Shown: piece by piece, positions 27,640 to 35,246 of the stretch
Layout of the letters: each line of letters opens with the position of its first letter
Numbering within the stretch: the first letter of the stretch is position 1
From: Bog-793 sp963785415
Lineage (GTDB): Bacteria > Actinomycetota > Acidimicrobiia > Acidimicrobiales > Bog-793
Direction of reading: 5' to 3'
Assembly: GCA_963785415.1 (NCBI GenBank)
Contig: CAWAVB010000001.1
Coordinates: forward strand, 434,001-498,000
Length of the DNA stretch: 64,000 nucleotides
Position numbers and translations under genes: made by a program
The notes under the pieces: model-generated
Told to the model about the DNA's origin: nothing
The model's input: the letters and a program-made list of their open reading frames with translations, nothing else
Database searches by the model: none

Positions 27640-30050
27640 CCGGTTTCAAATACGTCCGCTTTTTCGAGGAGATCGGAATCGAGGACGTGCCCCTCGTCGG
27701 AGGAAAGAACGCCTCCCTCGGCGAGATGTACCAGAACCTGTCCCAAGAGGGCGTGCGCATTCCCAACGGATTCGCGATCACGGCCGAGGGCTATCGCCAC
27801 ATGCTGAAGGAAGCCGGTGCCCTTGCGCCGCTCCACGAGGCGATCGACAAGCTTGACCCCGAGAACGTCGCCGACCTCGCCCGCTGCGGCAAGCGCGCCC
27901 GGGAGATCGTCTACGGCGCCGGGCTCCCCAAGGACCTCGCCGAGGAGGTCATCGCCGCCTACCGCAAGCTCCAGCAGGAGTACGGCGAAGGTGTCAGCCT
28001 CGCGGTGCGCTCCTCGGCGACGGCAGAGGACCTGCCGACGGCGAGCTTCGCCGGCCAGCAGGACACCTACCTCAACATCAAGGGCGACGAGAGCCTGCTC
28101 GACGCCTGCCGGCGCTGCTTCGCGAGCCTCTTTACCGACCGCGCCATCCACTACCGCGTCGACCAGGGCTTCGACCATTTCGACGTGGCGCTGTCGATCG
28201 GCATCATGAAGATGGTCCGCTCGGACCTCGCCTCGTCAGGCGTGATGTTCTCGCTCGACACCGAGTCGGGCTTCCGTGACGTCGTCTTCGTCACCGGCGC
28301 CTACGGCCTCGGCGAGAACGTCGTGCAGGGCGCCGTCGACCCCGACGAGTACTACGTGTTCAAGCCCACCTTCGAGGCGGGGCACCGGGCCGTGCTGCGC
28401 CGCCTCATCGGCGACAAGGCGATCAAGATGATCTTCGTCGAGGGTGAGACGCGAGTCACCACCCGCAACATCCCGACGCCGAAGGCCGACCGGGAGCGCT
28501 TCTGCCTCTCCGACGAGGACGTTCTCGAACTCGCCCAGTACGCGATCGCGATCGAGAAGCACTACGGCCGCCCGATGGACATGGAGTGGGCCAAGGACGG
28601 CCTGGACGGCCTCCTCTACCTCGTCCAGGCCCGTCCCGAGACCGTCTCCTCGCAGCGCAAATCGACGAGCCTCGAGACCTACGTCCTCGACGGAACCGGC
28701 GAGATCCTCACCTCGGGACGTAGCGTCGGCGAGAAGATCGCCGCCGGTAACGCCCGCGTGATCGTCGACGTCACGCACCTCGCGGACTTCAACGCCGGTG
28801 AGGTGCTGATCACCGACATGACGACCCCGGACTGGGAGCCCGTCATGAAGACGGCGGCGGCGATCGTCACGAATCGCGGCGGTCGGACCTGCCACGCCGC
28901 GATCATCGCCCGCGAGCTCGGCATCCCGGCGATCGTCGGCACGGGTGACTGCACGACCGCGGTCCCTCAAGGCGTCTTTGTCACCGTGTCGTGCGCGGAG
29001 GGTGACTCCGGGCGCGTCTACAAGGGCGAGGTCCCGTTCCACGTCGTGCGCACCGAGGTCGAGGGCATGGAGCGCCCCGAGACCGACATCATGATCAACC
29101 TCGGCAACCCGGACCTCGCCTTCAAGACGTCGTTCCTGCCGAACGACGGCGTGGGCCTCGCGCGCATGGAGTTCATCATCAGCGAGTCGATCCGGGCGCA
29201 CCCGATGGCGCTCCTCCATCCCGAGAAGGTGACGGACCACGAGGCGGCGGCGACGATCGCCCGGCTCACCCGGGGCTACCCCGACGGCGAGTCGTTCTTC
29301 GTCGAGCGGCTCTCGGAGGGCATCGGCACGATCGCCGCGGCGTTCTACCCGAAGCCCGTCGTCGTGCGGATGAGCGACTTCAAGACGAATGAGTACGCGA
29401 GCCTCGTCGGCGGCACCGCCTTCGAGCCCGTCGAGGCGAACCCGATGATCGGATGGCGCGGTGCGTCCCGTTATGCGCACCCGTCCTACGTCGAAGGGTT
29501 CGCGCTCGAGTGCAAGGCGATGAAGCGGGTCCGCGAGGACATGGGTCTCACCAATGTCGTCCTCATGATCCCCTTCGTCCGTCGCGTGAAGGAAGCGGAG
29601 GACGTGCTGGCCCAGATGGCAAAGCTCGGACTGACCCGCGGGGAGAACGGACTCAAGATCTACGCGATGTGCGAGATCCCGAACAACGTCATCCTCGTCG
29701 ACAAGTTCGCGCCGCTTTTCGACGGCTACTCGATCGGCTCGAACGACCTCACGCAGCTCTGCCTCGGCGTCGACCGGGACAGCGAGATCGTGGCCTTCGA
29801 CTACGAAGAGCGCGACGACGGCGTGAAGGACATGCTGCGCATGTCCGTCGAGGGCTGCCACCGCAACGGGATCCACTCGGGGATCTGCGGCCAGGCACCC
29901 TCCGACTACCCGGAGATGGCCCAGTACCTCGTCGAGATCGGCATCGACTCGATGAGCCTCAACCCGGACACCGTGCTGAAGACGACCGAGGTCGTCTTGG
30001 AGCTCGAGCGCAAGCTCGGCAAGACCCCGGGCGGCCACAAGGCCCACTAG
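27636..30050 (+). CDS. ppsA: Phosphoenolpyruvate synthase (pyruvate, water dikinase)
   Basis: The protein has 804 residues and makes PEP from pyruvate and ATP in gluconeogenesis. The N-terminal ATP-grasp domain has LVGGKNASLGEM, GFAITAEGYR, VRSSATAEDLPTASFAGQQDTYLN and DMEWAKDG. The swivelling phosphohistidine domain has NRGGRTCHAAIIARELGIPAIVG with the phospho-His. The C-terminal TIM barrel has the PEP-utilising signature DGYSIGSNDLTQLCLGVDRD and the Cys-containing HSGICGQAPSDYPEMA. The length and the YAMCEIPNN segment separate it from pyruvate phosphate dikinase. It overlaps the preceding gene by four bases and is followed by a strong hairpin. Confidence 0.95.
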   Translation: MTGFKYVRFFEEIGIEDVPLVGGKNASLGEMYQNLSQEGVRIPNGFAITAEGYRHMLKEAGALAPLHEAIDKLDPENVADLARCGKRAREIVYGAGLPKDLAEEVIAAYRKLQQEYGEGVSLAVRSSATAEDLPTASFAGQQDTYLNIKGDESLLDACRRCFASLFTDRAIHYRVDQGFDHFDVALSIGIMKMVRSDLASSGVMFSLDTESGFRDVVFVTGAYGLGENVVQGAVDPDEYYVFKPTFEAGHRAVLRRLIGDKAIKMIFVEGETRVTTRNIPTPKADRERFCLSDEDVLELAQYAIAIEKHYGRPMDMEWAKDGLDGLLYLVQARPETVSSQRKSTSLETYVLDGTGEILTSGRSVGEKIAAGNARVIVDVTHLADFNAGEVLITDMTTPDWEPVMKTAAAIVTNRGGRTCHAAIIARELGIPAIVGTGDCTTAVPQGVFVTVSCAEGDSGRVYKGEVPFHVVRTEVEGMERPETDIMINLGNPDLAFKTSFLPNDGVGLARMEFIISESIRAHPMALLHPEKVTDHEAAATIARLTRGYPDGESFFVERLSEGIGTIAAAFYPKPVVVRMSDFKTNEYASLVGGTAFEPVEANPMIGWRGASRYAHPSYVEGFALECKAMKRVREDMGLTNVVLMIPFVRRVKEAEDVLAQMAKLGLTRGENGLKIYAMCEIPNNVILVDKFAPLFDGYSIGSNDLTQLCLGVDRDSEIVAFDYEERDDGVKDMLRMSVEGCHRNGIHSGICGQAPSDYPEMAQYLVEIGIDSMSLNPDTVLKTTEVVLELERKLGKTPGGHKAH

Positions 30051-30100
30051 AGAGACCAACCCCCCGGGCGGGCGTACACCGTCCGGGGACTAGGAGCGAA

Positions 30101-30131
30101 GATCGGTCCGGGCCCCGTGCCCGGACCGATC
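30101..30131 (+). terminator. Strong stem-loop after ppsA, probable terminator
   Basis: A perfect 12-bp stem, GATCGGTCCGGG / CCCGGACCGATC, with a 7-base loop (CCCCGTG) lies 50 bases after the ppsA stop. No T-run follows, as is common for actinobacterial terminators. Confidence 0.6.
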
Positions 30132-30196
30132 GCTTCCCCGGCCTCGTCGCGCCCGGACGACATGGCGCGGGCCGTTCGGCGCGCGAGACTCCAACC

Positions 30197-30469
30197 GTGC
30201 TGCGGCTCGTCTTCGAGATCGTCATCACTGGCCTCGTCATCGGCGCCCTCGGCCGGCTTGTCGTCCCCGGACCCAACCCGATGGGCATCGGGATGACGAT
30301 CCTCGTCGGGATCGCCGGATCGATCCTCGGCGGACTGCTCGGTCGGCTCGTCTTCGGCCTCCGTTACGGCTACTCCTACGGGCTCGCCCTCATCCTCGCC
30401 GTCGGCTGCACGGCGATGATCGTCTACGCCATGGGGCGCCACAAACGCGGCCGCCATCGCGCGACCTAG
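30197..30469 (+). CDS. Small membrane protein, GlsB/YeaQ/YmgE-like
   Basis: The protein has 90 residues with three hydrophobic segments (VFEIVITGLVIGALGRLVVP, GIGMTILVGIAGSILGGLLGRLVF, YGLALILAVGCTAMIVYAM) and a basic tail. The GALGRLVVPGPNPMG element and the second Gly-rich helix match the transglycosylase-associated/YeaQ family, often stress-linked but of unknown mechanism. The GTG start is chosen because it begins the first helix. The sequence GAGACT six bases before it may be a divergent -10 box. Confidence 0.75.
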   Translation: MLRLVFEIVITGLVIGALGRLVVPGPNPMGIGMTILVGIAGSILGGLLGRLVFGLRYGYSYGLALILAVGCTAMIVYAMGRHKRGRHRAT

Positions 30470-30500
30470 TCGGCGCGGGCGGGACGCCAACCGCGACCGC

Positions 30501-31253
30501 TCAGGCGAACAAGATCCGCCCGCACTGTGCGCAGTGCACGACCTCGTCGGGCGGCGCGCGACGGATGTGTTCGAGCTCGGCTGCCGACGCGCCAAGGTGG
30601 CAGCCGTCGCAGGTTCCGTTCACGAGCCGCGCCGCCCCGACGCCGTCGAGCCGGGCGCGCAGACGCTCGTACTCGTCGAGGAGCGCGGTCGGCACCGAGG
30701 CCGTGGCGTCAGCCCGACGGATGGCGATCGTCGCCAGCTCGGTGTCGATCTCCGTCTCGGCCACCCCGAGTGCGGCGCGCACGGCGGTGATCTCGCTCGT
30801 GAGCGCTCCCCGTTCGGCGGCGAGCTGCCCGAGCTCGGCCTCCAGCTCCTCGATCGCCTCCATCACGACCAGCTGTTCGTCGTCGAGCTCACCACGGCGG
30901 CGCCCGAGCGTTCCCATCTCCGTCGCCATCGCCTCCTGATCGCGGAACGACGCCGCCTCGCCGGCGCGCAATCGGTCGTCGATCCGGGTCGTGCGACCGA
31001 CGATCTCGTCCACCTCGTTCGCCAGCCCGGAAAGGCGCGCCTCGAGGGCCCGGCGTTGCACGTCGAGCTCCGCCGAGGCGGTGGTCGCGCGATCGAGTCT
31101 TGCCTCGAGCTCGGCGAGCGCGGCGCGCTCGGGAAGCCGGGCCCGCCGGTGACGAAGCTGGTCGGCCGCCGAGTCGGCGTCCTGCACCGCGAGCAACACC
31201 TCGAGCGGGCTCCGACGGACGGCGCCGGGACCCGCCGGCGCGTCGGTGCTCAC
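30501..31253 (-). CDS. Coiled-coil protein with C4 zinc ribbon
   Basis: The protein has 250 residues. Residues ~20-180 form a long antiparallel coiled coil (many LxxELExR heptads). The C-terminus is a C4-type zinc ribbon: GTCDGCHLGASAAELEHI, then VVHCAQCGRILFA (CxxC...CxxC). This domain pair is widespread in actinobacteria and some other phyla; its role is not established, though nucleic-acid contact is often assumed. The GTG start overlaps the stop of the upstream phosphatase gene (GTGA), so the two are co-translated. Confidence 0.85.
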   Translation of the reverse strand: MSTDAPAGPGAVRRSPLEVLLAVQDADSAADQLRHRRARLPERAALAELEARLDRATTASAELDVQRRALEARLSGLANEVDEIVGRTTRIDDRLRAGEAASFRDQEAMATEMGTLGRRRGELDDEQLVVMEAIEELEAELGQLAAERGALTSEITAVRAALGVAETEIDTELATIAIRRADATASVPTALLDEYERLRARLDGVGAARLVNGTCDGCHLGASAAELEHIRRAPPDEVVHCAQCGRILFA

Positions 31254-32014
31254 GCGCGCCGCCGGTGGTGCGCCGAACGGGCCCGGGCGACGATCAGCGC
31301 CCCGAGCAGCTCCGTGGTCCCCGCGGCGACCGGGCTCCGGCGCTCGGTGTGCGAACGGACGACGAGGTCACGCCCGCCCGCCTCGCCGACGGCCGCACCG
31401 GCCTCGGTGCAGACGAGCATCCCGCCGAGGTAGTCCCAGACGCCGAGGCCGGCCGGGCTCCACTCGGCGAAGGCGTCGAGCGTCCCGTCGGCGACGGCAC
31501 AGAGCTCAAGGGCGGCCGCCCCGAAGGACCGCAACTGACGCCAGCCGAGATCCTGGGACGGGTAGCCCGATACGGCGAGGACGGCGTCACCGAGCGACGT
31601 GACCTTGGTCGGCGCGATCGGGCGACCGTCGCGGGTCGCGCCTTCGCCCCGCACCGCCTCGTAACAGGAATAGTCCGCCTGGTTTACGACGAGCGCGGCA
31701 TAGGGTCCCTGCTCGTCTAGGACGCAAATGCTCGTCGCGTACCAGCGCAGGCCGCGCGCCGCGTTCGTCGAGCCGTCGATCGGGTCGACGACGGCGAGGA
31801 ACGGCCGGTCGCCCTCCGTCACGCCGCTCTCCTCAGAAAGCACGCCAAAACCCGCGCCGACGAGCACCTCGAGCGCCGCGGCGTCGGCAGCGAGGTCGAT
31901 GCGGTACTGGCCGGGGCGGGCGCCGGGCAGCGACCAGTCCTCCTCGCGGGCGACCGCCCGGGCGACCGCGTACGCCGTCGCCGACAGCGTGGCGAGCACC
32001 TCCTCGGCCTGCAC
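31250..32014 (-). CDS. Inositol-monophosphatase-family phosphatase
   Basis: The protein has 254 residues of FIG/IMPase superfamily, a metal-dependent phosphatase. EES (VLSEESG), VVDPIDGSTNAARG (the metal-binding DPIDGT motif, with Ser for Thr) and GVWDYLGGMLVCTEAGA (the WDxAAG motif) are present. Possible substrates are inositol monophosphate, fructose-1,6-bisphosphate, PAP or histidinol phosphate; the sequence does not decide. The frame is open to 32245. The GTG at 32014 gives the correct family N-terminus and lies 7 bases after a TAACCT box. The zinc-ribbon gene is its downstream partner. Confidence 0.88.
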   Translation of the reverse strand: MQAEEVLATLSATAYAVARAVAREEDWSLPGARPGQYRIDLAADAAALEVLVGAGFGVLSEESGVTEGDRPFLAVVDPIDGSTNAARGLRWYATSICVLDEQGPYAALVVNQADYSCYEAVRGEGATRDGRPIAPTKVTSLGDAVLAVSGYPSQDLGWRQLRSFGAAALELCAVADGTLDAFAEWSPAGLGVWDYLGGMLVCTEAGAAVGEAGGRDLVVRSHTERRSPVAAGTTELLGALIVARARSAHHRRRA

Positions 32015-32021
32015 GGCCCGC

Positions 32022-32027
32022 AGGTTA
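32022..32027 (-). promoter_or_regulatory. Predicted -10 element (TAACCT), leaderless
   Basis: On the minus strand TAACCT, seven bases, then the GTG of the phosphatase gene. No ribosome site is visible. Confidence 0.55.
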
Positions 32028-32313
32028 CCGGCTGGCCAGAGGTGCCATCGAACGCCGCCTTCCGGAATGGGCCTCTCCTCCCGGCAACTCCACTGAAGGG
32101 TCGGCGACAAGTTCTTAATGTCGCGACTCCCTGGGCGTGGGGGATCCGCGTCGGAGAACCGATGTTCACGATCTCCGACTGGCAGCTTCGGCCGTGGGCC
32201 GGGACCTAACCGGCGATCGGGGGCACCCTCACCCAGATATGACACGCGCGATGCTCCTATCAGTTGTCAAGTCCCTGCGGGGCTCGGGAGTGAAAACAGC
32301 GGGCAGAACAATG

Positions 32314-32345
32314 AAGAGCCACTCCGCGTCGGAGGGCAAGCTCTT
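32314..32345. other. Two-tier hairpin in an otherwise empty 400-base stretch
   Basis: Between the phosphatase promoter and the insertion sequence (32028-32426) I see no gene. The one structured element is AAGAGC / GCTCTT enclosing a perfect CTCCG-CGT-CGGAG hairpin, with unpaired CA and GGCAA between the two stems. It could be a terminator, a small-RNA segment or part of an older mobile element. Confidence 0.35.
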
Positions 32346-32459
32346 ATGAGGCCACGCGTTTCAAAGGATTGAACGGCCGGGCCGTGGGTCGGCGAATCGC
32401 GCGAAAGTCAGCCCGTTCGGGTGACAGTTATGGGGTGAGCCAGACCCACGGCCACGGAC

Positions 32460-33506
32460 TCAGCCGCGAGGCAGGTGGTGATAGACCTCGCGGGCAACGT
32501 AACGCTTCAAGATGCGGATGACCTCGCGCTTGGTGCGGCCCTCTTTCACACGGCGTTCGAAGTAGGCCGTGGTCTCGGGGTCGTGCGCGATCCGAACCAT
32601 GACGATGCGCCACAGCGCGCTGTTCGCTTGACGATCACCGCCGCTGTCGAGTCGATGGCGACCGGTGCTCTTCCCCGACGACGCCGGGATCGGCGCTGCC
32701 CCGCAGAGATGCGCGAAGGAAGCTTCCGAACGGAGTCGTTCGGGGTTGTCGCCGGCGCACACCAACAGAGCCGCGGCGGTGTCGGGTCCGACCCCGAACA
32801 AGGCGAGCAGATCGGGCGCGGTCGCAACGAGCAGCGCGTTGATCATCTCGGCGAGTTCGTCGAGCTCGGTCTCGAGCGCCTGGATCCGGTGGGCGAGCGA
32901 GGAGATGGCGGCCTTCGTCGCGGCAACGACCGGATCGGTCGATCGTGACGGGCGGAGCTTGGCCCCCTCTTCGACCAGGGCGGAGACACTCAGGCCCTTC
33001 ATCCTGCGATGGAGCTCATCAGGAGCCGTGATGACGAGGTGGCGCACCTGGGTGACGGCTTTCACCCGCGCCTGGCGTGCCGAGCGCTTGGCGACGAGAA
33101 GGACCCGGATCGCCTCGACCGCGCCGTCTTTTGACTTCGGGACGCTCTTCGCTCGACCGCTGAGCGTGGCTCGGGCAGCTTCCACCGCGTCGAGGGGATC
33201 GGACTTTCCCGAACGGCGGCGTTCAGCTCGGTTGGGCCGGTCGACCTCGATGAGGCTCACGCCGTGCTGGCGAAGAAACCGGGCGAGCCCAGCTCCATAT
33301 GAACCGGTTCCTTCGACACCGACCTTTCCGACGGCGCCGAAGCTCTCGAGCCAGGAGAGCAACGACTGGTAGCCGGCAGGGTTGACCTCGAAGGACTCCG
33401 TGCCGAGGAGGCCACCGAGGGGGTCCAGTGCCGCAGCGACATGCACGTCGAGGTGGGTGTCGACACCCCCGGTCACGCGACGCTCTTCTAGCATGGTCAT
33501 CGCCAT
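32460..33506 (-). CDS. IS110-family transposase (DEDD recombinase)
   Basis: The protein has 348 residues. The N-terminal RuvC-like DEDD domain has GVDTHLDVHVAA, VGVEGTGSYGAGLARFL and KSDPLDAVEAARA. A coiled region follows. The C-terminal Transposase_20 domain has a helix-hairpin-helix (LLALFGVGPDTAAALLVCAG) and CGAAPIPASSGKSTGRHRL, containing the Ser expected to be catalytic. These enzymes use a bridge RNA to join donor and target. All key residues look present and the frame is intact, so it may be active. AAGGAAGG precedes a cluster of three ATGs; the first is taken. Confidence 0.92.
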   Translation of the reverse strand: MAMTMLEERRVTGGVDTHLDVHVAAALDPLGGLLGTESFEVNPAGYQSLLSWLESFGAVGKVGVEGTGSYGAGLARFLRQHGVSLIEVDRPNRAERRRSGKSDPLDAVEAARATLSGRAKSVPKSKDGAVEAIRVLLVAKRSARQARVKAVTQVRHLVITAPDELHRRMKGLSVSALVEEGAKLRPSRSTDPVVAATKAAISSLAHRIQALETELDELAEMINALLVATAPDLLALFGVGPDTAAALLVCAGDNPERLRSEASFAHLCGAAPIPASSGKSTGRHRLDSGGDRQANSALWRIVMVRIAHDPETTAYFERRVKEGRTKREVIRILKRYVAREVYHHLPRG

Positions 33507-33763
33507 CCCTTCCTTTCCTTAAGTGGGTGAGGGGTGGCACGGCCGTCCCGGTTCGGAGTGACGGGTGGTCCGACTTGTTCGCTCAAGCCGGGCCAATCAC
33601 CCTCGCTTCGGAACGGGACGTGCCGTCTCAATGTTGCTGGACGCGTTCAGCCGACGACAACTGACGTCGTCATCATCAATTCAAGTCAGGCTGAACACTC
33701 CAGTGCTCCCGAAACTATTGAGAACCAACGAATGACGCGGTGACCCTCAGGGGCATTGTCATT
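33507..33763 (-). ncRNA. Candidate IS110 bridge-RNA region
   Basis: In IS110 elements the non-coding end upstream of the transposase encodes the bridge RNA that selects donor and target. Here that end contains a nested structure. The arms GTTCAGCC (33645-33652) and GGCTGAAC (33689-33696) enclose GACGAC / GTCGTC with a 7-base loop, leaving a one-sided 17-base unpaired segment (33672-33688). An 8-mer, GGACGCGT, occurs here at 33639-33646 and again at the element's outer junction (33770-33777), so a minus-strand transcript would carry bases complementary to the flank. The RNA ends and the true guide loops are not determined. Confidence 0.42.
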
Positions 33764-33889
33764 GTTATGGGACGCGTGCCGCACTCCGTATCCGTCGATC
33801 GGTCGCGACCCGTCACGCCGCTTCACGAAGACCAGGAGCACGCAGTTGGAATCTTCGGTCACCGCTGCGATCCGATTGCCTCGGCTGCC

Positions 33890-34588
33890 TCAGGCCTTGA
33901 TGCAGGTGTACGTTCCGTACACTGATCGATCGAAGTCCGCGGTCGCGATCTCAAACCCGGCAGCTCTGAGCATCGGCTCGAACAGCCAGCGAAAGGTGCT
34001 GTGCTCGGTGCGGATGTGCTCGGCGAAGTCCTCGCGCGTGTACCCCAGCGTGGGATCAGTGGCGGCGTGGCCGAACCAACGCGTAAACACCGCGTCGGCC
34101 TGGAACGGCTGAAAGTCGTAGATCAGATCATGCAATCGCAAGACGCCGCCGCCTCGCATGAATGCCGCGATGCGGATCAGCGCTAGGGCCTTCCAGAAGT
34201 CAGGAAGGTGGTGCAGGGCGTTCCTTGTGTACACAGCGTCCGCTGGCAGCCCCGCATGCTCGTAGCTCAGGAACCCCGCCTGGATGCAATCGAGGTTGCC
34301 GAGGGCCAGCTCGCTTGCCCGGTCACGCAGCGCCTCCAGCATCGCCGGTGAGACATCGACCGCGATCACCTTCCCGAACTGTCGGGCTGCGCGCAGCGCG
34401 AATTGTCCGGTCCCCGCGCCCAGGTCGACGACGGTGGACTCCTTGCCAACACCCCTGTCAGCGAGCACAGCGAGGTCCTCGGCAGGATCCGGGCGGCCTT
34501 GCTTGTCATCGAAGCTGGACACGAACGCGGGGTCGAGATGCTCGTGACCGGCATGGGCCAGCTCGTCGATCGTCCATGATTCGGCCAC
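33890..34588 (-). CDS. Class I SAM-dependent methyltransferase
   Basis: The protein has 232 residues. Motif I VVDLGAGTGQFALRAA binds S-adenosylmethionine; VIAVDVSPAMLEAL (motif II), DCIQAGFLSYEHAGLPADAVYTRNALHHLPD (post-II and motif III region) and GGVLRLHDLIYDF follow. The HHLPD signature is typical of Methyltransf_11/25 proteins; the substrate is unknown. The frame is open far upstream to 35335, but only the part from GTG 34588 (VAESWTIDELAHAG) is methyltransferase-like. The sequence GAGAAT lies seven bases before that GTG. About 120 bases separate its end from the insertion sequence. Confidence 0.85.
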   Translation of the reverse strand: MAESWTIDELAHAGHEHLDPAFVSSFDDKQGRPDPAEDLAVLADRGVGKESTVVDLGAGTGQFALRAARQFGKVIAVDVSPAMLEALRDRASELALGNLDCIQAGFLSYEHAGLPADAVYTRNALHHLPDFWKALALIRIAAFMRGGGVLRLHDLIYDFQPFQADAVFTRWFGHAATDPTLGYTREDFAEHIRTEHSTFRWLFEPMLRAAGFEIATADFDRSVYGTYTCIKA

Positions 34589-34641
34589 GCCGTTGATTCT
34601 CGCGCCGCCGCGCTGGTAGGGGTGTCCCCGGCTCCGCCGCC

Positions 34642-34647
34642 TACACT
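34642..34647 (+). promoter_or_regulatory. Predicted -10 element (TACACT), leaderless
   Basis: TACACT, seven bases (CGCCCCG), then the ATG at 34655, with no ribosome site. The hexamer is the same as before the exonuclease gene at 14725. Confidence 0.6.
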
Positions 34648-34654
34648 CGCCCCG

Positions 34655-35215
34655 ATGGCGGTCATCGACGTCGCCGGTTACGTCGCCGAGCTGAAGGACC
34701 ACGCCGTCGAGCACGGTTTCCACGTGCACGACGAGCGCCACTTCGTGGAGACCTACTCGCTGCGCCAGTTCTGGGAGGTCGACCTCCACCCCGAGGAGGG
34801 CTGCGGCGGGCCGATCGACCTCCACCTCGCGCTCGAGGTCGACCCGCGGGCGCTCCTCGACTTCGAGGACGCCGTCGTCGCGCTGCCGGACGACGCCGAA
34901 CCCCCGGACAAGTGGACCTTCCCGCTGACGTTCACCTGGGGCATCCCGCCGCTTCCCCACGGACCGGACCTGCTGCGGCTCGCGATCGACCTCGCCGGGG
35001 TCGGCGGGATCGAACTCCCGCTCGAGATCTCGGCCACGGACTCGTTCGGATCGGTGACCGATCCCCCCGTGCGGAGGCTGACGATCGTCGCCCGGCGGGA
35101 GGTCTCGCTCGCCCGGGTGCTCGCCGGCGAGGAGCTGCTCTGCGACGCCTTCGACCGCACGCTCGCCGTCAGCCGTTTCCTGCTCGACGCCGCGCCCGCC
35201 TGGCTCGAGCCCTAG
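34655..35215 (+). CDS. Hypothetical protein, 186 aa
   Basis: I do not recognise this protein. It is acidic and soluble, with no signal peptide, no membrane segment and one Cys-containing stretch (HPEEGCGGPIDLHLALEVD). The sequence is well composed and has clear secondary-structure alternation. The ATG at 34655 is preferred over the in-frame upstream start at 34622 because of the TACACT box. It is a single gene between a divergent methyltransferase and a convergent glucokinase, with a perfect hairpin at its end. Confidence 0.72.
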   Translation: MAVIDVAGYVAELKDHAVEHGFHVHDERHFVETYSLRQFWEVDLHPEEGCGGPIDLHLALEVDPRALLDFEDAVVALPDDAEPPDKWTFPLTFTWGIPPLPHGPDLLRLAIDLAGVGGIELPLEISATDSFGSVTDPPVRRLTIVARREVSLARVLAGEELLCDAFDRTLAVSRFLLDAAPAWLEP

Positions 35216-35223
35216 CGGGCGGC

Positions 35224-35241
35224 CCGGTCCGCTCGGACCGG
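35224..35241. terminator. Hairpin between convergent genes, probable bidirectional terminator
   Basis: CCGGTCC / GGACCGG form a perfect 7-bp stem with loop GCTC. It lies 9 bases after the stop of the 34655 gene and 6 bases after the glucokinase stop on the other strand. Confidence 0.6.
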
Positions 35242-35246
35242 TCCCC

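Larger units (their letters stand above)
32427..33771 (-). mobile_element. IS110-family insertion sequence
   Basis: The element is proposed from an IS110 transposase plus an 8-base direct repeat, GTTATGGG, at 32427-32434 and 33764-33771. That gives about 1.34 kb, with ~260 non-coding bases on the transposase's upstream side and ~25 on the other. This long-left, short-right asymmetry and the lack of terminal inverted repeats are typical of IS110. The exact ends are not proven. The upstream non-coding part is AT-richer than its surroundings. Confidence 0.65.

Noticed and set aside
33772..33889. Possible C-terminal remnant of a small toxin-like protein on the minus strand (VLLVFVKRRDGSRPIDGYG), interrupted by the insertion sequence
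   Set aside because: Only ~40 codons are open, there is no start and no neighbouring antitoxin, and the resemblance to toxin C-termini is too short to trust.
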